Notes: generated by a model from the sequence alone, not told the origin. DNA of 64,000 bases from Phenylobacterium sp. (GCF_030693625.1 NZ_JAUYAF010000019.1:37312-101311); one strand, 5' to 3'; shown: positions 38,220 to 47,435, numbered from the stretch's first letter. A program made the numbers and translations.

Positions 38220-39509
38220 TCAGATGCGCGCGATGCGCAAGAGGCGCGGTCTCTCCAGCACTGAAGGCAGATTGGCGATGCGGTCGATGGCCGCCGTGAG
38301 CACCGACTCCGCCACCGCGTGGGTGGTCAGCACGATGGGAACACCGTCGGCGTTCTCCACCGGCTTTTGCAGGAAGCTCTCGATGGAGACGCCGGCCTCG
38401 GCCAGGGTCTCGGACACCGCGGCGATGACCCCAGGCTCATCCTTCACCAGGAAGCGCAGATAGGCCCGCCCCATGCTCTTGGAGGGATTCACGGGCGTGA
38501 AGGGCTTCAACTCCCCGGCCGGCCGCTGGAAGACCGGACGCACGGCGCCGGTCATCACGTCGGCGATGTCGGCGGCCACGGCGGCGGCGGTGGGACCTGC
38601 GCCCGCGCCAGGGCCCTGGATATAGATTGTGCCGATCCGGGTCCCCTCGATGAAGAGCGCGTTCATCGCCCCGCCGGCCTGGGCCAGGGGGTGATTGATC
38701 GGTGCCAGGGACGGATGCACGCGGACCAGGACGCCGTCCGACGATCGGTCAGCCGAGGCCACCAGCTTGACCCGGTAGCCCAGGTCGCGGGCCAGCTTGA
38801 TGTCCAGCAGTTCGATGCCGTCGATGCCCTCGATCTCGGCCGCCGCATAGGTGGGCGCACAGCCGAAGGCCAGGGCCGCGAGGATGGAGATCTTGTGGGC
38901 CGCGTCGAAGCCGCCGACGTCCATGGTGGGATCGGACTCGGCGTAGCCCAGGCGCTGGGCCTCGGCCAGGACCTCGGCGAAGGCGCGGCCGCCGGAGTCC
39001 ATCTCGGTCAGGATGTAGTTGCAGGTGCCGTTGAGGATGCCGGCCACCGACTTGATGTCGTCGCCGACCATGGCCTCGCGCAGCATCTTCACCGCCGGCG
39101 TGCCGCCCATGACGGCGGCCTCGAACAGCAGGGGCACGCCCTTGGACTCGGCCAGCAGGGCCAGTTCCGCGCCGTGCTCGGCGATCAGGGCCTTGTTGGC
39201 GGTGACCACGGGCTTGCCGGCGTTGAGCGCGGCCTCCACCGCGGCCTTCGCCGGACCGTCCGAGCCGCCGATCAGTTCCACGAACAGGTCATTGTCCGGC
39301 GAGGCGGCCAGGGCCACCGGGTCGTCGAACCACGGCAGGTTCGAGATGTCGAAAGGCCGGGGCCGCGAGCGCGAGCGCGCCGAGACCCCGGTGATCACCG
39401 CTTGCCCGCCGGCCGGGGCGAACCCCGGCCGGTCGGAGAGGAAGTTCAGCAGGCCGGCCCCGACGGTGCCCAGGCCAGCGACGCCGATGCGCCAGACGTC
39501 TTTGGTCAT
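38220..39509 (-). CDS. hom: Homoserine dehydrogenase
   Basis: 429 residues. NAD-binding GVAGLGTVGAGLLNFL at the N-terminus, TANKALIAEHGAELALLAES (catalytic region), GILNGTCNYILTEM and DVGGFDAAHKISILAALAFG. A C-terminal ACT domain (about residues 355-429, FLVKDEPGVIAAVSETLAEA) gives likely threonine feedback control. Reduces aspartate semialdehyde to homoserine. Overlaps the aminotransferase gene upstream by four bases, so the two are cotranscribed. Confidence 0.96.
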   Translation of the reverse strand: MTKDVWRIGVAGLGTVGAGLLNFLSDRPGFAPAGGQAVITGVSARSRSRPRPFDISNLPWFDDPVALAASPDNDLFVELIGGSDGPAKAAVEAALNAGKPVVTANKALIAEHGAELALLAESKGVPLLFEAAVMGGTPAVKMLREAMVGDDIKSVAGILNGTCNYILTEMDSGGRAFAEVLAEAQRLGYAESDPTMDVGGFDAAHKISILAALAFGCAPTYAAAEIEGIDGIELLDIKLARDLGYRVKLVASADRSSDGVLVRVHPSLAPINHPLAQAGGAMNALFIEGTRIGTIYIQGPGAGAGPTAAAVAADIADVMTGAVRPVFQRPAGELKPFTPVNPSKSMGRAYLRFLVKDEPGVIAAVSETLAEAGVSIESFLQKPVENADGVPIVLTTHAVAESVLTAAIDRIANLPSVLERPRLLRIARI

Positions 39510-40726
39510 TGGGCCGCCAGGGTGTTGTGGGCCCGGCCGAGGATCTCTTCGGAATTGGCCAGGAACTTCTTCACGTTGCGCGCGGCCTGCCGGATGCGGT
39601 GTTCGTTCTCCACCAGGCCGATGCGGACATAACCCTCCCCGTACTCGCCGAAGGCCACGCCGGGAGCGACGGCGATGCCGGCCTCCTCGATCAGCAGCTT
39701 GGCGAACAGCATGGAGCCGGCGTCCTTGTACTGCTCGGGCAGCGGCGCCCAGGCGAACATCGAGGCGGGCGGCGCGGGGATGTCCCAGCCGGCGCGCTTC
39801 ATGGAGGTTACCAGCGTATCACGACGGCTCTTGTATATGGCCCGGATCTCGTCGACGCAGTCCTGCGGCCCGTTCAGCGCCGCGGCCGCCGCAACCTGGA
39901 TCGGGGTATAGGCCCCGTAGTCCAGATAGGACTTCACGCGGGCCAGAGCCGCGCACATCCGCTCATTGCCCACCACCATGCCCACGCGCCAGCCGGCCAT
40001 GGCGTAGGTCTTGGACAGCGAGTTGACCTCGACGGCGATGTCCTTGGCCCCGTCCACCTGCAGGATGGAGGGCGGCGGGTTGTCGTCGAAGTAGATCTCG
40101 GAATAGGCGATGTCGGAAAGCACCAGCAGGTCGTGCTTCTTCGCCAGCGCCACGGCCTCCTTGTAGAAGTCCAGGTCCACCCACTGGGCCGTCGGATTGG
40201 ACGGATAGGACAGGATGAGCACGCTGGGGGCCGGGCTGGAGTGGCGCATGGCGGCGCTGACGCCCGACAGGTACTCCTCCGGCGACGGGGCCGGCACGTG
40301 GCGGATCACGCCACCGGCCATGATGAAGCCGTAGGCGTGGATCGGGTAGGCCGGGTTGGGGCAGAGAATCACGTCGCCCGGGGCGGTGAGCGCCTGGGCC
40401 AGGTTGGCGAAGCCTTCCTTCGACCCCAGGGTGGCGATCACCTCGGTGTCAGGGTTTAGGGTCACGCCGAAGCGCTTCTTGTAGTAGCCGGCCATGGCGC
40501 GGCGCAGGCCGACAATGCCCTTGGAGGCGGAATAGCGCCCCGCCTTGGGGTCTCGAGCAGTCTCGATCAGCTTGTCGACGATGTGCTTGGGCGTCGGCAT
40601 GTCGGGATTGCCCATGCCGAAGTCGATGATGTCCACGCCCTGGCCGCGCAGGCGGGCCTTGATGCGGTTCACTTCCTCGAAGACGTAGGGCGGAAGGCGT
40701 CGGATACGGTGGAATTCAGGGGTCAT
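39506..40726 (-). CDS. Pyridoxal-phosphate class I/II aminotransferase (AlaC-like)
   Basis: 406 residues from ATG 40726. PLP-fold motifs: FGMGNPDMPTPKHIVDKLIE, GRYSASKGIVGLRRAMAGYY, SYPSNPTA, SDIAYSEIYF and the PLP-Lys in NSLSKTYAMAGWRVGM. It resembles alanine or LL-diaminopimelate-type aminotransferases (AlaC/YfbQ), commonly next to hom in alphaproteobacteria. It may supply alanine or aspartate-family intermediates. Full length. Confidence 0.9.
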   Translation of the reverse strand: MTPEFHRIRRLPPYVFEEVNRIKARLRGQGVDIIDFGMGNPDMPTPKHIVDKLIETARDPKAGRYSASKGIVGLRRAMAGYYKKRFGVTLNPDTEVIATLGSKEGFANLAQALTAPGDVILCPNPAYPIHAYGFIMAGGVIRHVPAPSPEEYLSGVSAAMRHSSPAPSVLILSYPSNPTAQWVDLDFYKEAVALAKKHDLLVLSDIAYSEIYFDDNPPPSILQVDGAKDIAVEVNSLSKTYAMAGWRVGMVVGNERMCAALARVKSYLDYGAYTPIQVAAAAALNGPQDCVDEIRAIYKSRRDTLVTSMKRAGWDIPAPPASMFAWAPLPEQYKDAGSMLFAKLLIEEAGIAVAPGVAFGEYGEGYVRIGLVENEHRIRQAARNVKKFLANSEEILGRAHNTLAAQ

Positions 40727-40835
40727 TTTGAGCTCGGGCCGCGGGCCTCGCGGCGGTAGGGAGCTGAGGTCGCGCGAGGCGGGTCCCGTTGCGGGGCTCC
40801 GCCAGGCAGGTTCAAGGTCGTCAGCCTCCGCGGGC

Positions 40836-41273
40836 CTATCTGGGCGGCGGAGGCGGTGTAGCTCGCGCCCGCTGGGCCTTGGCGAAGGCTTCGGTGGCCG
40901 CGGTGGTGGATTCGGGGCCGGTCGTTTCGGGGCCTGCCATATCGCGCGCACGGCCGGCGAAGGCCTCGGTGCCGGTCAGGGTCCAGGTGCCGGGCGCGGT
41001 CTCGCGGACCAGCTCGACACCTGCCACCTCGAGCTCGTCCGCCGCGCGGCCAAAAGCCGGCAGGGGGCGCACGTCGCTGGGAACCGAAGGAATGTCGGCG
41101 AAGGTCGGATAGTTGCGGCTCGCCCGCGCCTTTGCGGCCACCTCGGCGGCGATCGGCGAGGCGGGATCCACAGACGCGGTCACGAAGGGGTTGGAGATCG
41201 CGCATCCGCCGAGCATCGCGGCGGCGCAGGCGCAGACAAGCAGGCTCGTCCGCAAAGGTTCCAAGCGACTCAT
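40836..41273 (-). CDS. Hypothetical lipoprotein
   Basis: 145 residues from ATG 41273; an upstream ATG (about 41299) would lengthen the signal region. Signal peptide LLVCACAAAMLGGC gives a lipobox (Leu-Gly-Gly-Cys). The mature part has a conserved-looking centre (YPTFADIPSVPSDVRPLPAF) and a Thr/Ala/Pro-rich tail. Such short lipoproteins occur across Caulobacterales; function unknown. Divergent from phaC, with the two starts 112 bases apart. Confidence 0.65.
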   Translation of the reverse strand: MSRLEPLRTSLLVCACAAAMLGGCAISNPFVTASVDPASPIAAEVAAKARASRNYPTFADIPSVPSDVRPLPAFGRAADELEVAGVELVRETAPGTWTLTGTEAFAGRARDMAGPETTGPESTTAATEAFAKAQRARATPPPPPR

Positions 41274-41385
41274 CACGAAAAGTCTAGGCGACGCGTTCAT
41301 CTTGGCGCTGGTCTTATGCCATGATTGCTTCGGGCGAAAGAGCGCGAGCGCCAAGCCTGCAAGACAAACCTGGGAGAAGACGGTC

Positions 41386-43404
41386 ATGAGCAAACAGCCG
41401 ACCAAGACCAAGGCCGTGAAGGCCAAGGCGTCGGACAAGGCCAAGACCGGCTCCGCCAAGGCCAAGACCAAGGCCGTCAAGGCCGCCGAACCTAAGGCCA
41501 AGCCGTCCAAGCCCGCCCCCGAAGCGCCGCGCGTCGAGCCCCCCAGGGCCGAATCCCCCCGCGCCCAGCCCAGCCCTGCGGCCGCCGCGGCCTTCGGCGC
41601 CACCATCGACTTCCCGCAGGCCCAGCTCAGCCCCGAGCAGCGCGACATGATGGAGAAGCTGTCGGCGAACCTGGCCCGCGCGGCTCTCACCGCCCAGGGC
41701 GCCATCGCCGAAGCCGCCCTGCGTCAGGCCGAGCGCCCCGCCGCCCTGCAGCCCGACCCCTTCCACGTGGCGCCTGCCCTCACCGACGTCATGGGCCGGC
41801 TGGCGTCACAGCCCGACCGCCTGGTCCGGGCTCAGGCCGACCTGTTCCAACGCTATCTGGAGCTCTGGCAATCGGCGGCGCGCCGGGCTTCGGGCGAGAC
41901 CGTCGAGCCTACCGTCGCGCCTGCCAAGGGCGACAAGCGGTTCATGGACCCCGAATGGAGCGACAACCCGGTCTTCGACGTGATCAAGCAGTCCTATCTG
42001 GTCACATCCAACTGGCTCAACGCCCTGGTCTCCGAGGTCGACGGCGTTGATCCCATGGCCAAGCGGCGGGTCGAATTCTTCATGAAGATGCTCACCGACG
42101 CCTTCTCCCCCTCCAACTTCCTGGTCTCCAACCCGGCGGCCCTGCGCGAGGCCATGTCGACGCAAGGCCAGAGCCTGCTGCAGGGCATGGAGAACTTCGC
42201 CGCCGACCTCACCCGCGGCGGCGGGACCCTGGCCATCAGCCAGACCGACTACGACATGTTCAAGATCGGCGAGAACGTCGCCACCGCCCCGGGCAAGGTG
42301 GTCTTCCAGAACGAGGTGCTGCAGCTGCTGCAGTTCACCCCCACCACGGAGACCGTGTTCGACATCCCGCTGGTGATCTTCCCGCCCTGGATCAACAAGT
42401 TCTACATCCTGGACCTGCGCCCCGAAAACTCGATGATCCGGTGGCTCACCGACCAGGGGATCACCGTCTTCGTGGCCTCCTGGGTCAATCCCGACGTGGA
42501 GTTGGCCGCCAAGACCTTCGAAGACTACATGCAGCAGGGCATCTATGAGGGCACCGCGGCGGCCATGAAACAGGCCGGTGTCGATCAGGTGAACACGGTC
42601 GGCTACTGCATCGGCGGCACCCTGCTCTCCTCCACCCTGGCCCATATGGCCGCCAAGGGGGACAAGCGGATCGCCTCGGCCACCTTCTTCGCCGCCCAGC
42701 AGGACTTCGCCGAGGCCGGCGACCTGCTGCTGTTCACCAACGAGGACTGGCTGGGGGACCTGGAGAAGCAGATGGACGCCGCTGGCGGCGTGCTGTCGGG
42801 CCAGGCCATGGCCGAGACCTTCAACTCCCTGCGGGCCAACGACCTGATCTGGTCATTCTTCGTGAACAACTACCTGATGGGCAAGGAGCCCAAGCCCTTC
42901 GACCTGCTGTTCTGGAACTCCGACCAGACCCGCATGCCCAAGGCCCTGCACCTGTTTTACCTGCGCAAGTTCTACGGCGAGAACGCCTTGGCCAAAGGCG
43001 AGCTGGTGATGGACAACATCAAGCTCGACCTGTCGAAGGTGAAGACCCCGGTCTATGTGCAATCGTCCAAGGAGGACCACATCGCCCCGGCGCGCTCTGT
43101 CTATCGCGGCGCCAAGCTGTTCGGCGGACCGGTGACCTTCACCCTGGCGGGCTCGGGCCACATCGCCGGCGTGATCAACGCCCCGGTCGCCAACAAGTAC
43201 CAGCACTGGACCAACAACGACCTGCCGGCCTCCGTCGAACAGTGGATGGACGCCGCCAAGGAAACCCCCGGTTCCTGGTGGCCGCATTGGGCGGAGTGGC
43301 TGAAGGCGAAGTCAGGCGGACAGGTTCCGGCCCGCGACCCCGCCAAGGGCCCCTTCAAGCCGCTTGAAGACGCGCCCGGCTCCTATGTGAAGGTGAAGTC
43401 CTAG
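41386..43404 (+). CDS. phaC: Class I poly(3-hydroxyalkanoate) synthase
   Basis: 672 residues from ATG 41386, after GGGAG. Catalytic core: lipase-like box GYCIGG (Cys about residue 408), Asp in KEDHIAP (about 563), His in GSGHIAG (about 590). N-terminal conserved segments DPEWSDNPVFDVIKQSYLVT and QNEVLQLLQFTP are present. The first 55 residues are an extra Lys/Ala/Pro-rich tail (KAVKAKASDKAKTG), not usual in class I enzymes. It polymerises 3-hydroxyacyl-CoA on granules. No phasin or phaR gene is visible next to it. Confidence 0.95.
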   Translation: MSKQPTKTKAVKAKASDKAKTGSAKAKTKAVKAAEPKAKPSKPAPEAPRVEPPRAESPRAQPSPAAAAAFGATIDFPQAQLSPEQRDMMEKLSANLARAALTAQGAIAEAALRQAERPAALQPDPFHVAPALTDVMGRLASQPDRLVRAQADLFQRYLELWQSAARRASGETVEPTVAPAKGDKRFMDPEWSDNPVFDVIKQSYLVTSNWLNALVSEVDGVDPMAKRRVEFFMKMLTDAFSPSNFLVSNPAALREAMSTQGQSLLQGMENFAADLTRGGGTLAISQTDYDMFKIGENVATAPGKVVFQNEVLQLLQFTPTTETVFDIPLVIFPPWINKFYILDLRPENSMIRWLTDQGITVFVASWVNPDVELAAKTFEDYMQQGIYEGTAAAMKQAGVDQVNTVGYCIGGTLLSSTLAHMAAKGDKRIASATFFAAQQDFAEAGDLLLFTNEDWLGDLEKQMDAAGGVLSGQAMAETFNSLRANDLIWSFFVNNYLMGKEPKPFDLLFWNSDQTRMPKALHLFYLRKFYGENALAKGELVMDNIKLDLSKVKTPVYVQSSKEDHIAPARSVYRGAKLFGGPVTFTLAGSGHIAGVINAPVANKYQHWTNNDLPASVEQWMDAAKETPGSWWPHWAEWLKAKSGGQVPARDPAKGPFKPLEDAPGSYVKVKS

Positions 43405-43656
43405 GTGGCCAAGACCATCGCCGAGCTGCAGCGTGAGATGGCCCAGGCGATGGACCACGAGGAATACGAACTGGCCGCGAAACTGCGCGACCAGATCGCG
43501 GCCCTGACCCCCGGCTCGGCGATTAGGGTCCAGCAGCCGGGCCAGATGGGCCTCGGCACCGACACCCAGGCCGTGCGGCCGCCCGAAGGCTGGAAACCGC
43601 CTCCCAAGCCCGACCTGATGACCCGGAACACCAAGCCCCGAGGCGGGCGGAAGTAG
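43405..43656 (+). CDS. UVR-motif protein
   Basis: 83 residues from GTG 43405, directly after the phaC stop. Residues 5-40 (IAELQREMAQAMDHEEYELA, AKLRDQIAAL) match the UvrB/UvrC interaction (UVR) motif, a helical hairpin. The C-terminal half is Pro/Gln/Lys-rich and disordered. UVR-motif proteins without UvrB domains often act as adaptors. Probably translated with phaC from one transcript; any link to granules or DNA repair is unproven. Confidence 0.75.
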   Translation: MAKTIAELQREMAQAMDHEEYELAAKLRDQIAALTPGSAIRVQQPGQMGLGTDTQAVRPPEGWKPPPKPDLMTRNTKPRGGRK

Positions 43657-43660
43657 CTGG

Positions 43661-44239
43661 TCAGTCGGGAACGTTTCGCCAGCCGGTGAGCAGGCTGAAC
43701 CCATCCTTGTCGATCTCGATCCAGCAGCCCCCGCCGGCATGCTGGGGTTTTTCGGCGGCGCCGATGGCGACATCCTGCAAGTGGGCCATCAGCAGTTCGC
43801 CCACCCCGCCGTGGGCCACCACGACGATATCGCCCCGGGTCGGCTCGTCGCGGGCCAGGCGCTGCATGGCGTTGACGATGCGGTCCTGGGCATGGCGGGC
43901 GGTTTCCCAACCGCGCACGCTCTCATCGGGCTTGCCGAAGAACTCGGCGACGACCTCCCAGAACTCAGGCGGGGCGATGTAGCCGGTGGCTGAGCGGTCG
44001 TTCTCACCAAGGTCCGGGTCGATCCGGTGTGGAACGCCGAGGCGACCGGCGATGATGGCGCCGCCATCCAGGGCCTTCTGCTCGTCGCTGGACCAGACGG
44101 CGGTGACGCTGCCGCCGGCCAGGGTGTCGGCGAACATGCCCGCGCGGCGGCGGCCCACCTCCGTCAGCGGCCAGTGGGGCACGGGGACGGCAGGGTCGAT
44201 GACCACCTGCGGGTGGGTCAGGTAATATATGCGCGGCAC
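43661..44239 (-). CDS. Histidine phosphatase-family protein, altered active site
   Basis: 192 residues. It has the phosphoglycerate-mutase/SixA fold: strand PRIYYLTHPQV, WPLTEVGRRRAGMFADTLAG, AVWSSDEQKALDGGAIIAGR, and VVVAHGGVGELLMAHL near the end. The usual Arg-His-Gly is Thr-His-Pro here, so the Arg is missing although the two catalytic His (one here, one in AHGG) remain. Activity or substrate may differ. Followed closely by the YkgJ-type operon on the same strand. Confidence 0.8.
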   Translation of the reverse strand: MPRIYYLTHPQVVIDPAVPVPHWPLTEVGRRRAGMFADTLAGGSVTAVWSSDEQKALDGGAIIAGRLGVPHRIDPDLGENDRSATGYIAPPEFWEVVAEFFGKPDESVRGWETARHAQDRIVNAMQRLARDEPTRGDIVVVAHGGVGELLMAHLQDVAIGAAEKPQHAGGGCWIEIDKDGFSLLTGWRNVPD

Positions 44240-44300
44240 GGGACGCCTCAGGCTTACAAAGGCGCGACACTATCGGAGCGCGCGCCGGACGCCACGTCCA

Positions 44301-45056
44301 TCAGAGGCCGCGGAGCAGTTCGCCCAGCAGTTCCGGTCCCGACAGCTCGCGCCCCGACGGCCTATCCTGATCCTCCAGGGTGAGGGCCAGGACCAGGGGC
44401 GACCAGCCGATCGCGGCCTCGGCCTTGAGCAGGGCGCGGGAAGGATCGCCATCGAGGGGCAGGAGGTCGATGGTGGTCGCCGTGGGCGCGGCGCAGGCCG
44501 CCGCCGGCGAGGTCACCAGGTACTCGCGGCAGGAGGTCGGGCGGTCGGAGTGAATGGAGCAGGACTGGTTTTCAAGAAACGGGCAGGCCAGGCCCAGGCG
44601 AAAATAATCCATGCCCAGATCCCGCAGGTCGCCATCGCCGCTCAGCCGGTCCAGCAGCCCCGCCTCGGCCAGGGCGCGCAGCACCGCGTCGAAGCGGGCG
44701 CGCACCTCGGCCTGGCGTGGCTGCGGCATCGCGGCCACCAGATGGGCCAGGGCCAAGGCCTCTGAAGCCGAGACGGGCACCAGTTGGCTGCAGCAGGCGC
44801 CGCATCCAGCCTTGCAGGACAGGGTCTGGCCCGCCGCCGCCGCGCGCGCGATGGCGCGATCGCCCATCAGGTCGCTGAGGCCGTGAAAGATCGGCAGCAG
44901 GTCCTCGATGGAGGCTGGGCCGGCCGGAACGGTGAGCTCGAAGTCCACCGCCTCGCCGCCCAGCACCAGGGTCACGCGACCGGTGCTCAGCGCGCCCAGG
45001 GCGGGGCCGCCGGCCGAAAGCCGGACTGGCTCCTGCACGGCGCCGTCAGAGGTCAT
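44301..45056 (-). CDS. YkgJ-family cysteine-cluster protein
   Basis: 251 residues from ATG 45056 (ATGA overlap with the upstream exported-protein gene). The cluster SCKAGCGACCSQLVPVSASE has Cys-x3-Cys-x2-Cys-Cys, and CPFLENQSCSIHSDRPTSCR adds three more Cys. These bind a metal or Fe-S centre (YkgJ/zinc- or iron-chelating family). An N-terminal beta-rich 70-residue extension precedes it. Function not known; the family is often near redox or metal genes. Confidence 0.85.
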   Translation of the reverse strand: MTSDGAVQEPVRLSAGGPALGALSTGRVTLVLGGEAVDFELTVPAGPASIEDLLPIFHGLSDLMGDRAIARAAAAGQTLSCKAGCGACCSQLVPVSASEALALAHLVAAMPQPRQAEVRARFDAVLRALAEAGLLDRLSGDGDLRDLGMDYFRLGLACPFLENQSCSIHSDRPTSCREYLVTSPAAACAAPTATTIDLLPLDGDPSRALLKAEAAIGWSPLVLALTLEDQDRPSGRELSGPELLGELLRGL

Positions 45057-45364
45057 CGCCCGCCGGGGCCCGCCTTGACCGGAGTCTGGCATTGGGCCGC
45101 GCCGTCCTTCAACACCACCTGCCCGCCGCCGACCGTGCAGGCCCGCCGCGTGTCAACGTTGTCGATCTTGGGGTATTCGACTTTGAACTTGGTGAAATTC
45201 AGGTTCGCACCGGCCTTCTCCATCTTAATGTGGAAGTCCTGCGACGTCTTGGCGGCCGCGGCCGGCTGTGGCCCCTTGACCACCTCCGCCGCGTGACCAG
45301 ACACCACCATGACGCCGAGATCGAAGGCGATCGCGCCCGCCAGGATCAAAGGTGTCTTGCGCAT
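45053..45364 (-). CDS. Exported small protein, copy 1 of duplicated pair
   Basis: 103 residues. Signal/anchor segment RKTPLILAGAIAFDLGVMVV is nearly the same as in the next gene. The mature part has FHIKMEKAGANLNFTKFKVE and ends with two Cys (RACTVGGGQVV and AQCQTPVK), which could form a disulphide. No family recognised; the paralogue's mature region differs. The shared leader is the clearest mark of duplication. Coupled to the YkgJ gene by ATGA. Confidence 0.7.
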   Translation of the reverse strand: MRKTPLILAGAIAFDLGVMVVSGHAAEVVKGPQPAAAAKTSQDFHIKMEKAGANLNFTKFKVEYPKIDNVDTRRACTVGGGQVVLKDGAAQCQTPVKAGPGGR

Positions 45365-45395
45365 GAGTGAGCCTTCTTGAAACGAGGAAGCGGGA

Positions 45396-45695
45396 TCATT
45401 TCGCCGGAGCGGCCTTGGTCGTGATCTGACATTCCTGGCCGCCGGCCACGTTGACCACCTTGCCGAGCTTGAGGACGCACTCCCTGGCGGTACGGGCGCT
45501 GTTGATGCGGTAGGAGCTGATCAGCACGTCGGTCAGCTTGATCTTCAGGTACTCCTGCGTGCCGCCGCCAGCCTTGCGCACCGTGGTAGCGGCAGCGTCC
45601 GGCCCCTTGGGGGCCTCGGCGGCCTGCCCTGACACAACCATCAGGCCGAGGTCGAAGGCGATGGCGCCGGCCAGGATGAGCGGGGTCTTGCGCAT
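45396..45695 (-). CDS. Exported small protein, copy 2 of duplicated pair
   Basis: 99 residues from ATG 45695. Leader RKTPLILAGAIAFDLGLMVV differs from copy 1 by one residue. The mature part reads EYLKIKLTDVLISSYRINSA and has two Cys (RECVLKLGKVV, GQECQITTK) at about the same spacing as in copy 1. It is rather short, beta-rich, probably periplasmic or membrane-anchored. A tandem duplicate 31 bases from copy 1. Confidence 0.7.
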   Translation of the reverse strand: MRKTPLILAGAIAFDLGLMVVSGQAAEAPKGPDAAATTVRKAGGGTQEYLKIKLTDVLISSYRINSARTARECVLKLGKVVNVAGGQECQITTKAAPAK

Positions 45696-45916
45696 GAAGC
45701 TGTTCTCCGTGTTCCCATGAGGTCGTTGCGAAGCGGCTCTTGGTTCAACGCCGCCGCGTTTGCTCGCCACGGGTCACTATGGCGAACTTCCGGCACCCTG
45801 CAGGTCAAAGGAAGCTGCACTACTGCCCCCCTGCGCCGCAGGTCAATGCTCGCCGAACGCCGTCGCGCACGCCCGCGATCCCTGGATGCGCAAGGCTCGC
45901 TGGCGCACCGCCCGGG
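45696..45916. other. Non-coding gap, nothing recognised
   Basis: The stretch between the exported-protein pair and msrB (221 bases) shows no convincing gene, tRNA or hairpin. It must hold the promoter of the leftward pair and the end of the msrB transcript. Confidence 0.3.
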
Positions 45917-46405
45917 TTAGGCCGGCAAGAACTTCAGCGCGACGCCGTTGTTGCAATAGCGCAGGCCCGTAGGGCGTGGGCCGTCGTTGAAGACGTGGCC
46001 CTGGTGGCCCAGGCATTGGGCGCAGTTGTACTCGGTGCGCAGCATGCCGAGGGAATAGTCCGGCCTCTTGATCAGAGCGCCGCCGATGGAAGTGAAGAAT
46101 GAGGGCCATCCGGTGCCGCTCTCGAACTTCGCCGTGCTCTTGAACAGCGGCCAGTTGCACCCGGCGCAGACGAACGTCCCCTTGCGGTGTTCCTTGAGCA
46201 AGGGGCTGGTCCCCGGCCGCTCGGTGCCCTCGTGACGCAGCACCCGGTAGCTGTCGGCCGGCAGCCGGGCCTTCCACTGGGCGTCGGTGAGCTTCTTCCA
46301 CTTGGGATCGGGCGCGGGCGCCGCCAGAGCGGAGCCGGCGGGCGCGAGCGCCAGGGCGACGGCGGAGGTGGTGAGGAAGCGGCGGCGGTCCAGGGTCTGG
46401 GTCAT
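45917..46405 (-). CDS. msrB: Peptide-methionine (R)-S-oxide reductase, exported
   Basis: 162 residues. The N-terminus has a Tat signal (DRRRFLTTSAVALALAPAG). MsrB motifs: FVCAGCNWPLFKS, then GTGWPSFF, and YNCAQCLGHQGHVFNDGPRP, ending RYCNNGVALKF. The two Cys-x-x-Cys pairs bind zinc and the last Cys (RYC) is catalytic. It repairs methionine-R-sulphoxide in envelope proteins. The Tat leader suggests export folded with its metal. Confidence 0.95.
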   Translation of the reverse strand: MTQTLDRRRFLTTSAVALALAPAGSALAAPAPDPKWKKLTDAQWKARLPADSYRVLRHEGTERPGTSPLLKEHRKGTFVCAGCNWPLFKSTAKFESGTGWPSFFTSIGGALIKRPDYSLGMLRTEYNCAQCLGHQGHVFNDGPRPTGLRYCNNGVALKFLPA

Positions 46406-46451
46406 GTCAGGTCATACGTGGCGGCGCGTGCGAAGGTTTCACCCTGCCGAC

Positions 46452-47399
46452 CTAGAGCCCCGCCGCCTCGTCGAGGCCCAGCATCAGGTTCATGTTCTGC
46501 ACGCAGGCGCCCGAGGCGCCCTTGCCCAGGTTGTCCAGCAGGGCCACCAGCCGCGCGTGGCCCTCGGCCTCGTTGCCGAACACGAACAGCTTCATGCGGT
46601 TGCCGCCGTTCAGGCCCTCGGGATCCAGGGTCTTTATTCCCTGGGCCTCCTCAAGGCTCGCGACCTCGACGAACTGCTGGCCATGGTAGCGTTCGGCCAG
46701 CACCGCCTGGATCGCCGCCAGGGTCGGCTTCTTCGGCAAGGACCAGAGGTGCAGCGGGATCTCCACGATCATGCCCTGATGGTAGCGGCCCACCGCCGGG
46801 GTGAAGATCGGTTTGTGGGTCAGTCCGCCACGTTCAGCGATCTCGGGGACGTGCTTGTGGGAAAGCCCCGTCGCGTAGATGCGGTAGGCGACCGTGGTGT
46901 AGTCGGCAGCGCTCTTGTCCTCGAACTCGGCGATCATCTGCCGTCCGCCGCCGGAATAGCCGGACACCGCATTGATGGTCACCGGCTGCTCGGCCGGCAG
47001 CAGGCCGGCGTCCACGAGGGGCCGGATCAGGGCGATGGAGCCGGTCGAGTAGCAGCCGGGATTCGACACGCGCTTGGAGGCCGCGATGGCCTCCCGCTGG
47101 CCGATAATGGCCTCCGGGAAGCCATAGGCCCAGCCCGGCGCGACCCGATGGGCCGTCGAAGGGTCGACAATCTTGACAGCGGGATTGTGGATCAACCCGA
47201 CCGCTTCCTTGGCCGCGTCGTCGGGCAGGCACAGAATCACCACGTCGGCGCCGTTCAACAGCTCGGCGCGGGCGGCCGGGTCCTTGCGCTTGGCAGGATC
47301 GATGGAGATCAGCTGCAGATCGCTGCGGCCCTCAAGCCGCTCGCGGATCTGCAGGCCCGTGGTGCCCGCCTCGCCGTCGATGAATACCGTGTGGGTCAT
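46452..47399 (-). CDS. argC: N-acetyl-gamma-glutamyl-phosphate reductase (type 2)
   Basis: 315 residues. [20 protein letters not shown] is the NADP-binding start. The catalytic Cys lies in [20 protein letters not shown], and the substrate loop in [15 protein letters not shown]. The short form (about 310 residues) is the type 2 reductase. Third step of arginine biosynthesis. It is the gene after rpsI, but separated by a terminator-like hairpin. Confidence 0.95.
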   Translation of the reverse strand: MTHTVFIDGEAGTTGLQIRERLEGRSDLQLISIDPAKRKDPAARAELLNGADVVILCLPDDAAKEAVGLIHNPAVKIVDPSTAHRVAPGWAYGFPEAIIGQREAIAASKRVSNPGCYSTGSIALIRPLVDAGLLPAEQPVTINAVSGYSGGGRQMIAEFEDKSAADYTTVAYRIYATGLSHKHVPEIAERGGLTHKPIFTPAVGRYHQGMIVEIPLHLWSLPKKPTLAAIQAVLAERYHGQQFVEVASLEEAQGIKTLDPEGLNGGNRMKLFVFGNEAEGHARLVALLDNLGKGASGACVQNMNLMLGLDEAAGL

Positions 47400-47435
47400 G
47401 TCGCAGATCCAAGCAAAACCAATTCCAGATAGCAG

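Noticed and set aside
38319-39632. Plus-strand frame of 437 codons opposite hom
   Set aside because: Antisense shadow of homoserine dehydrogenase; same codon-bias artefact.
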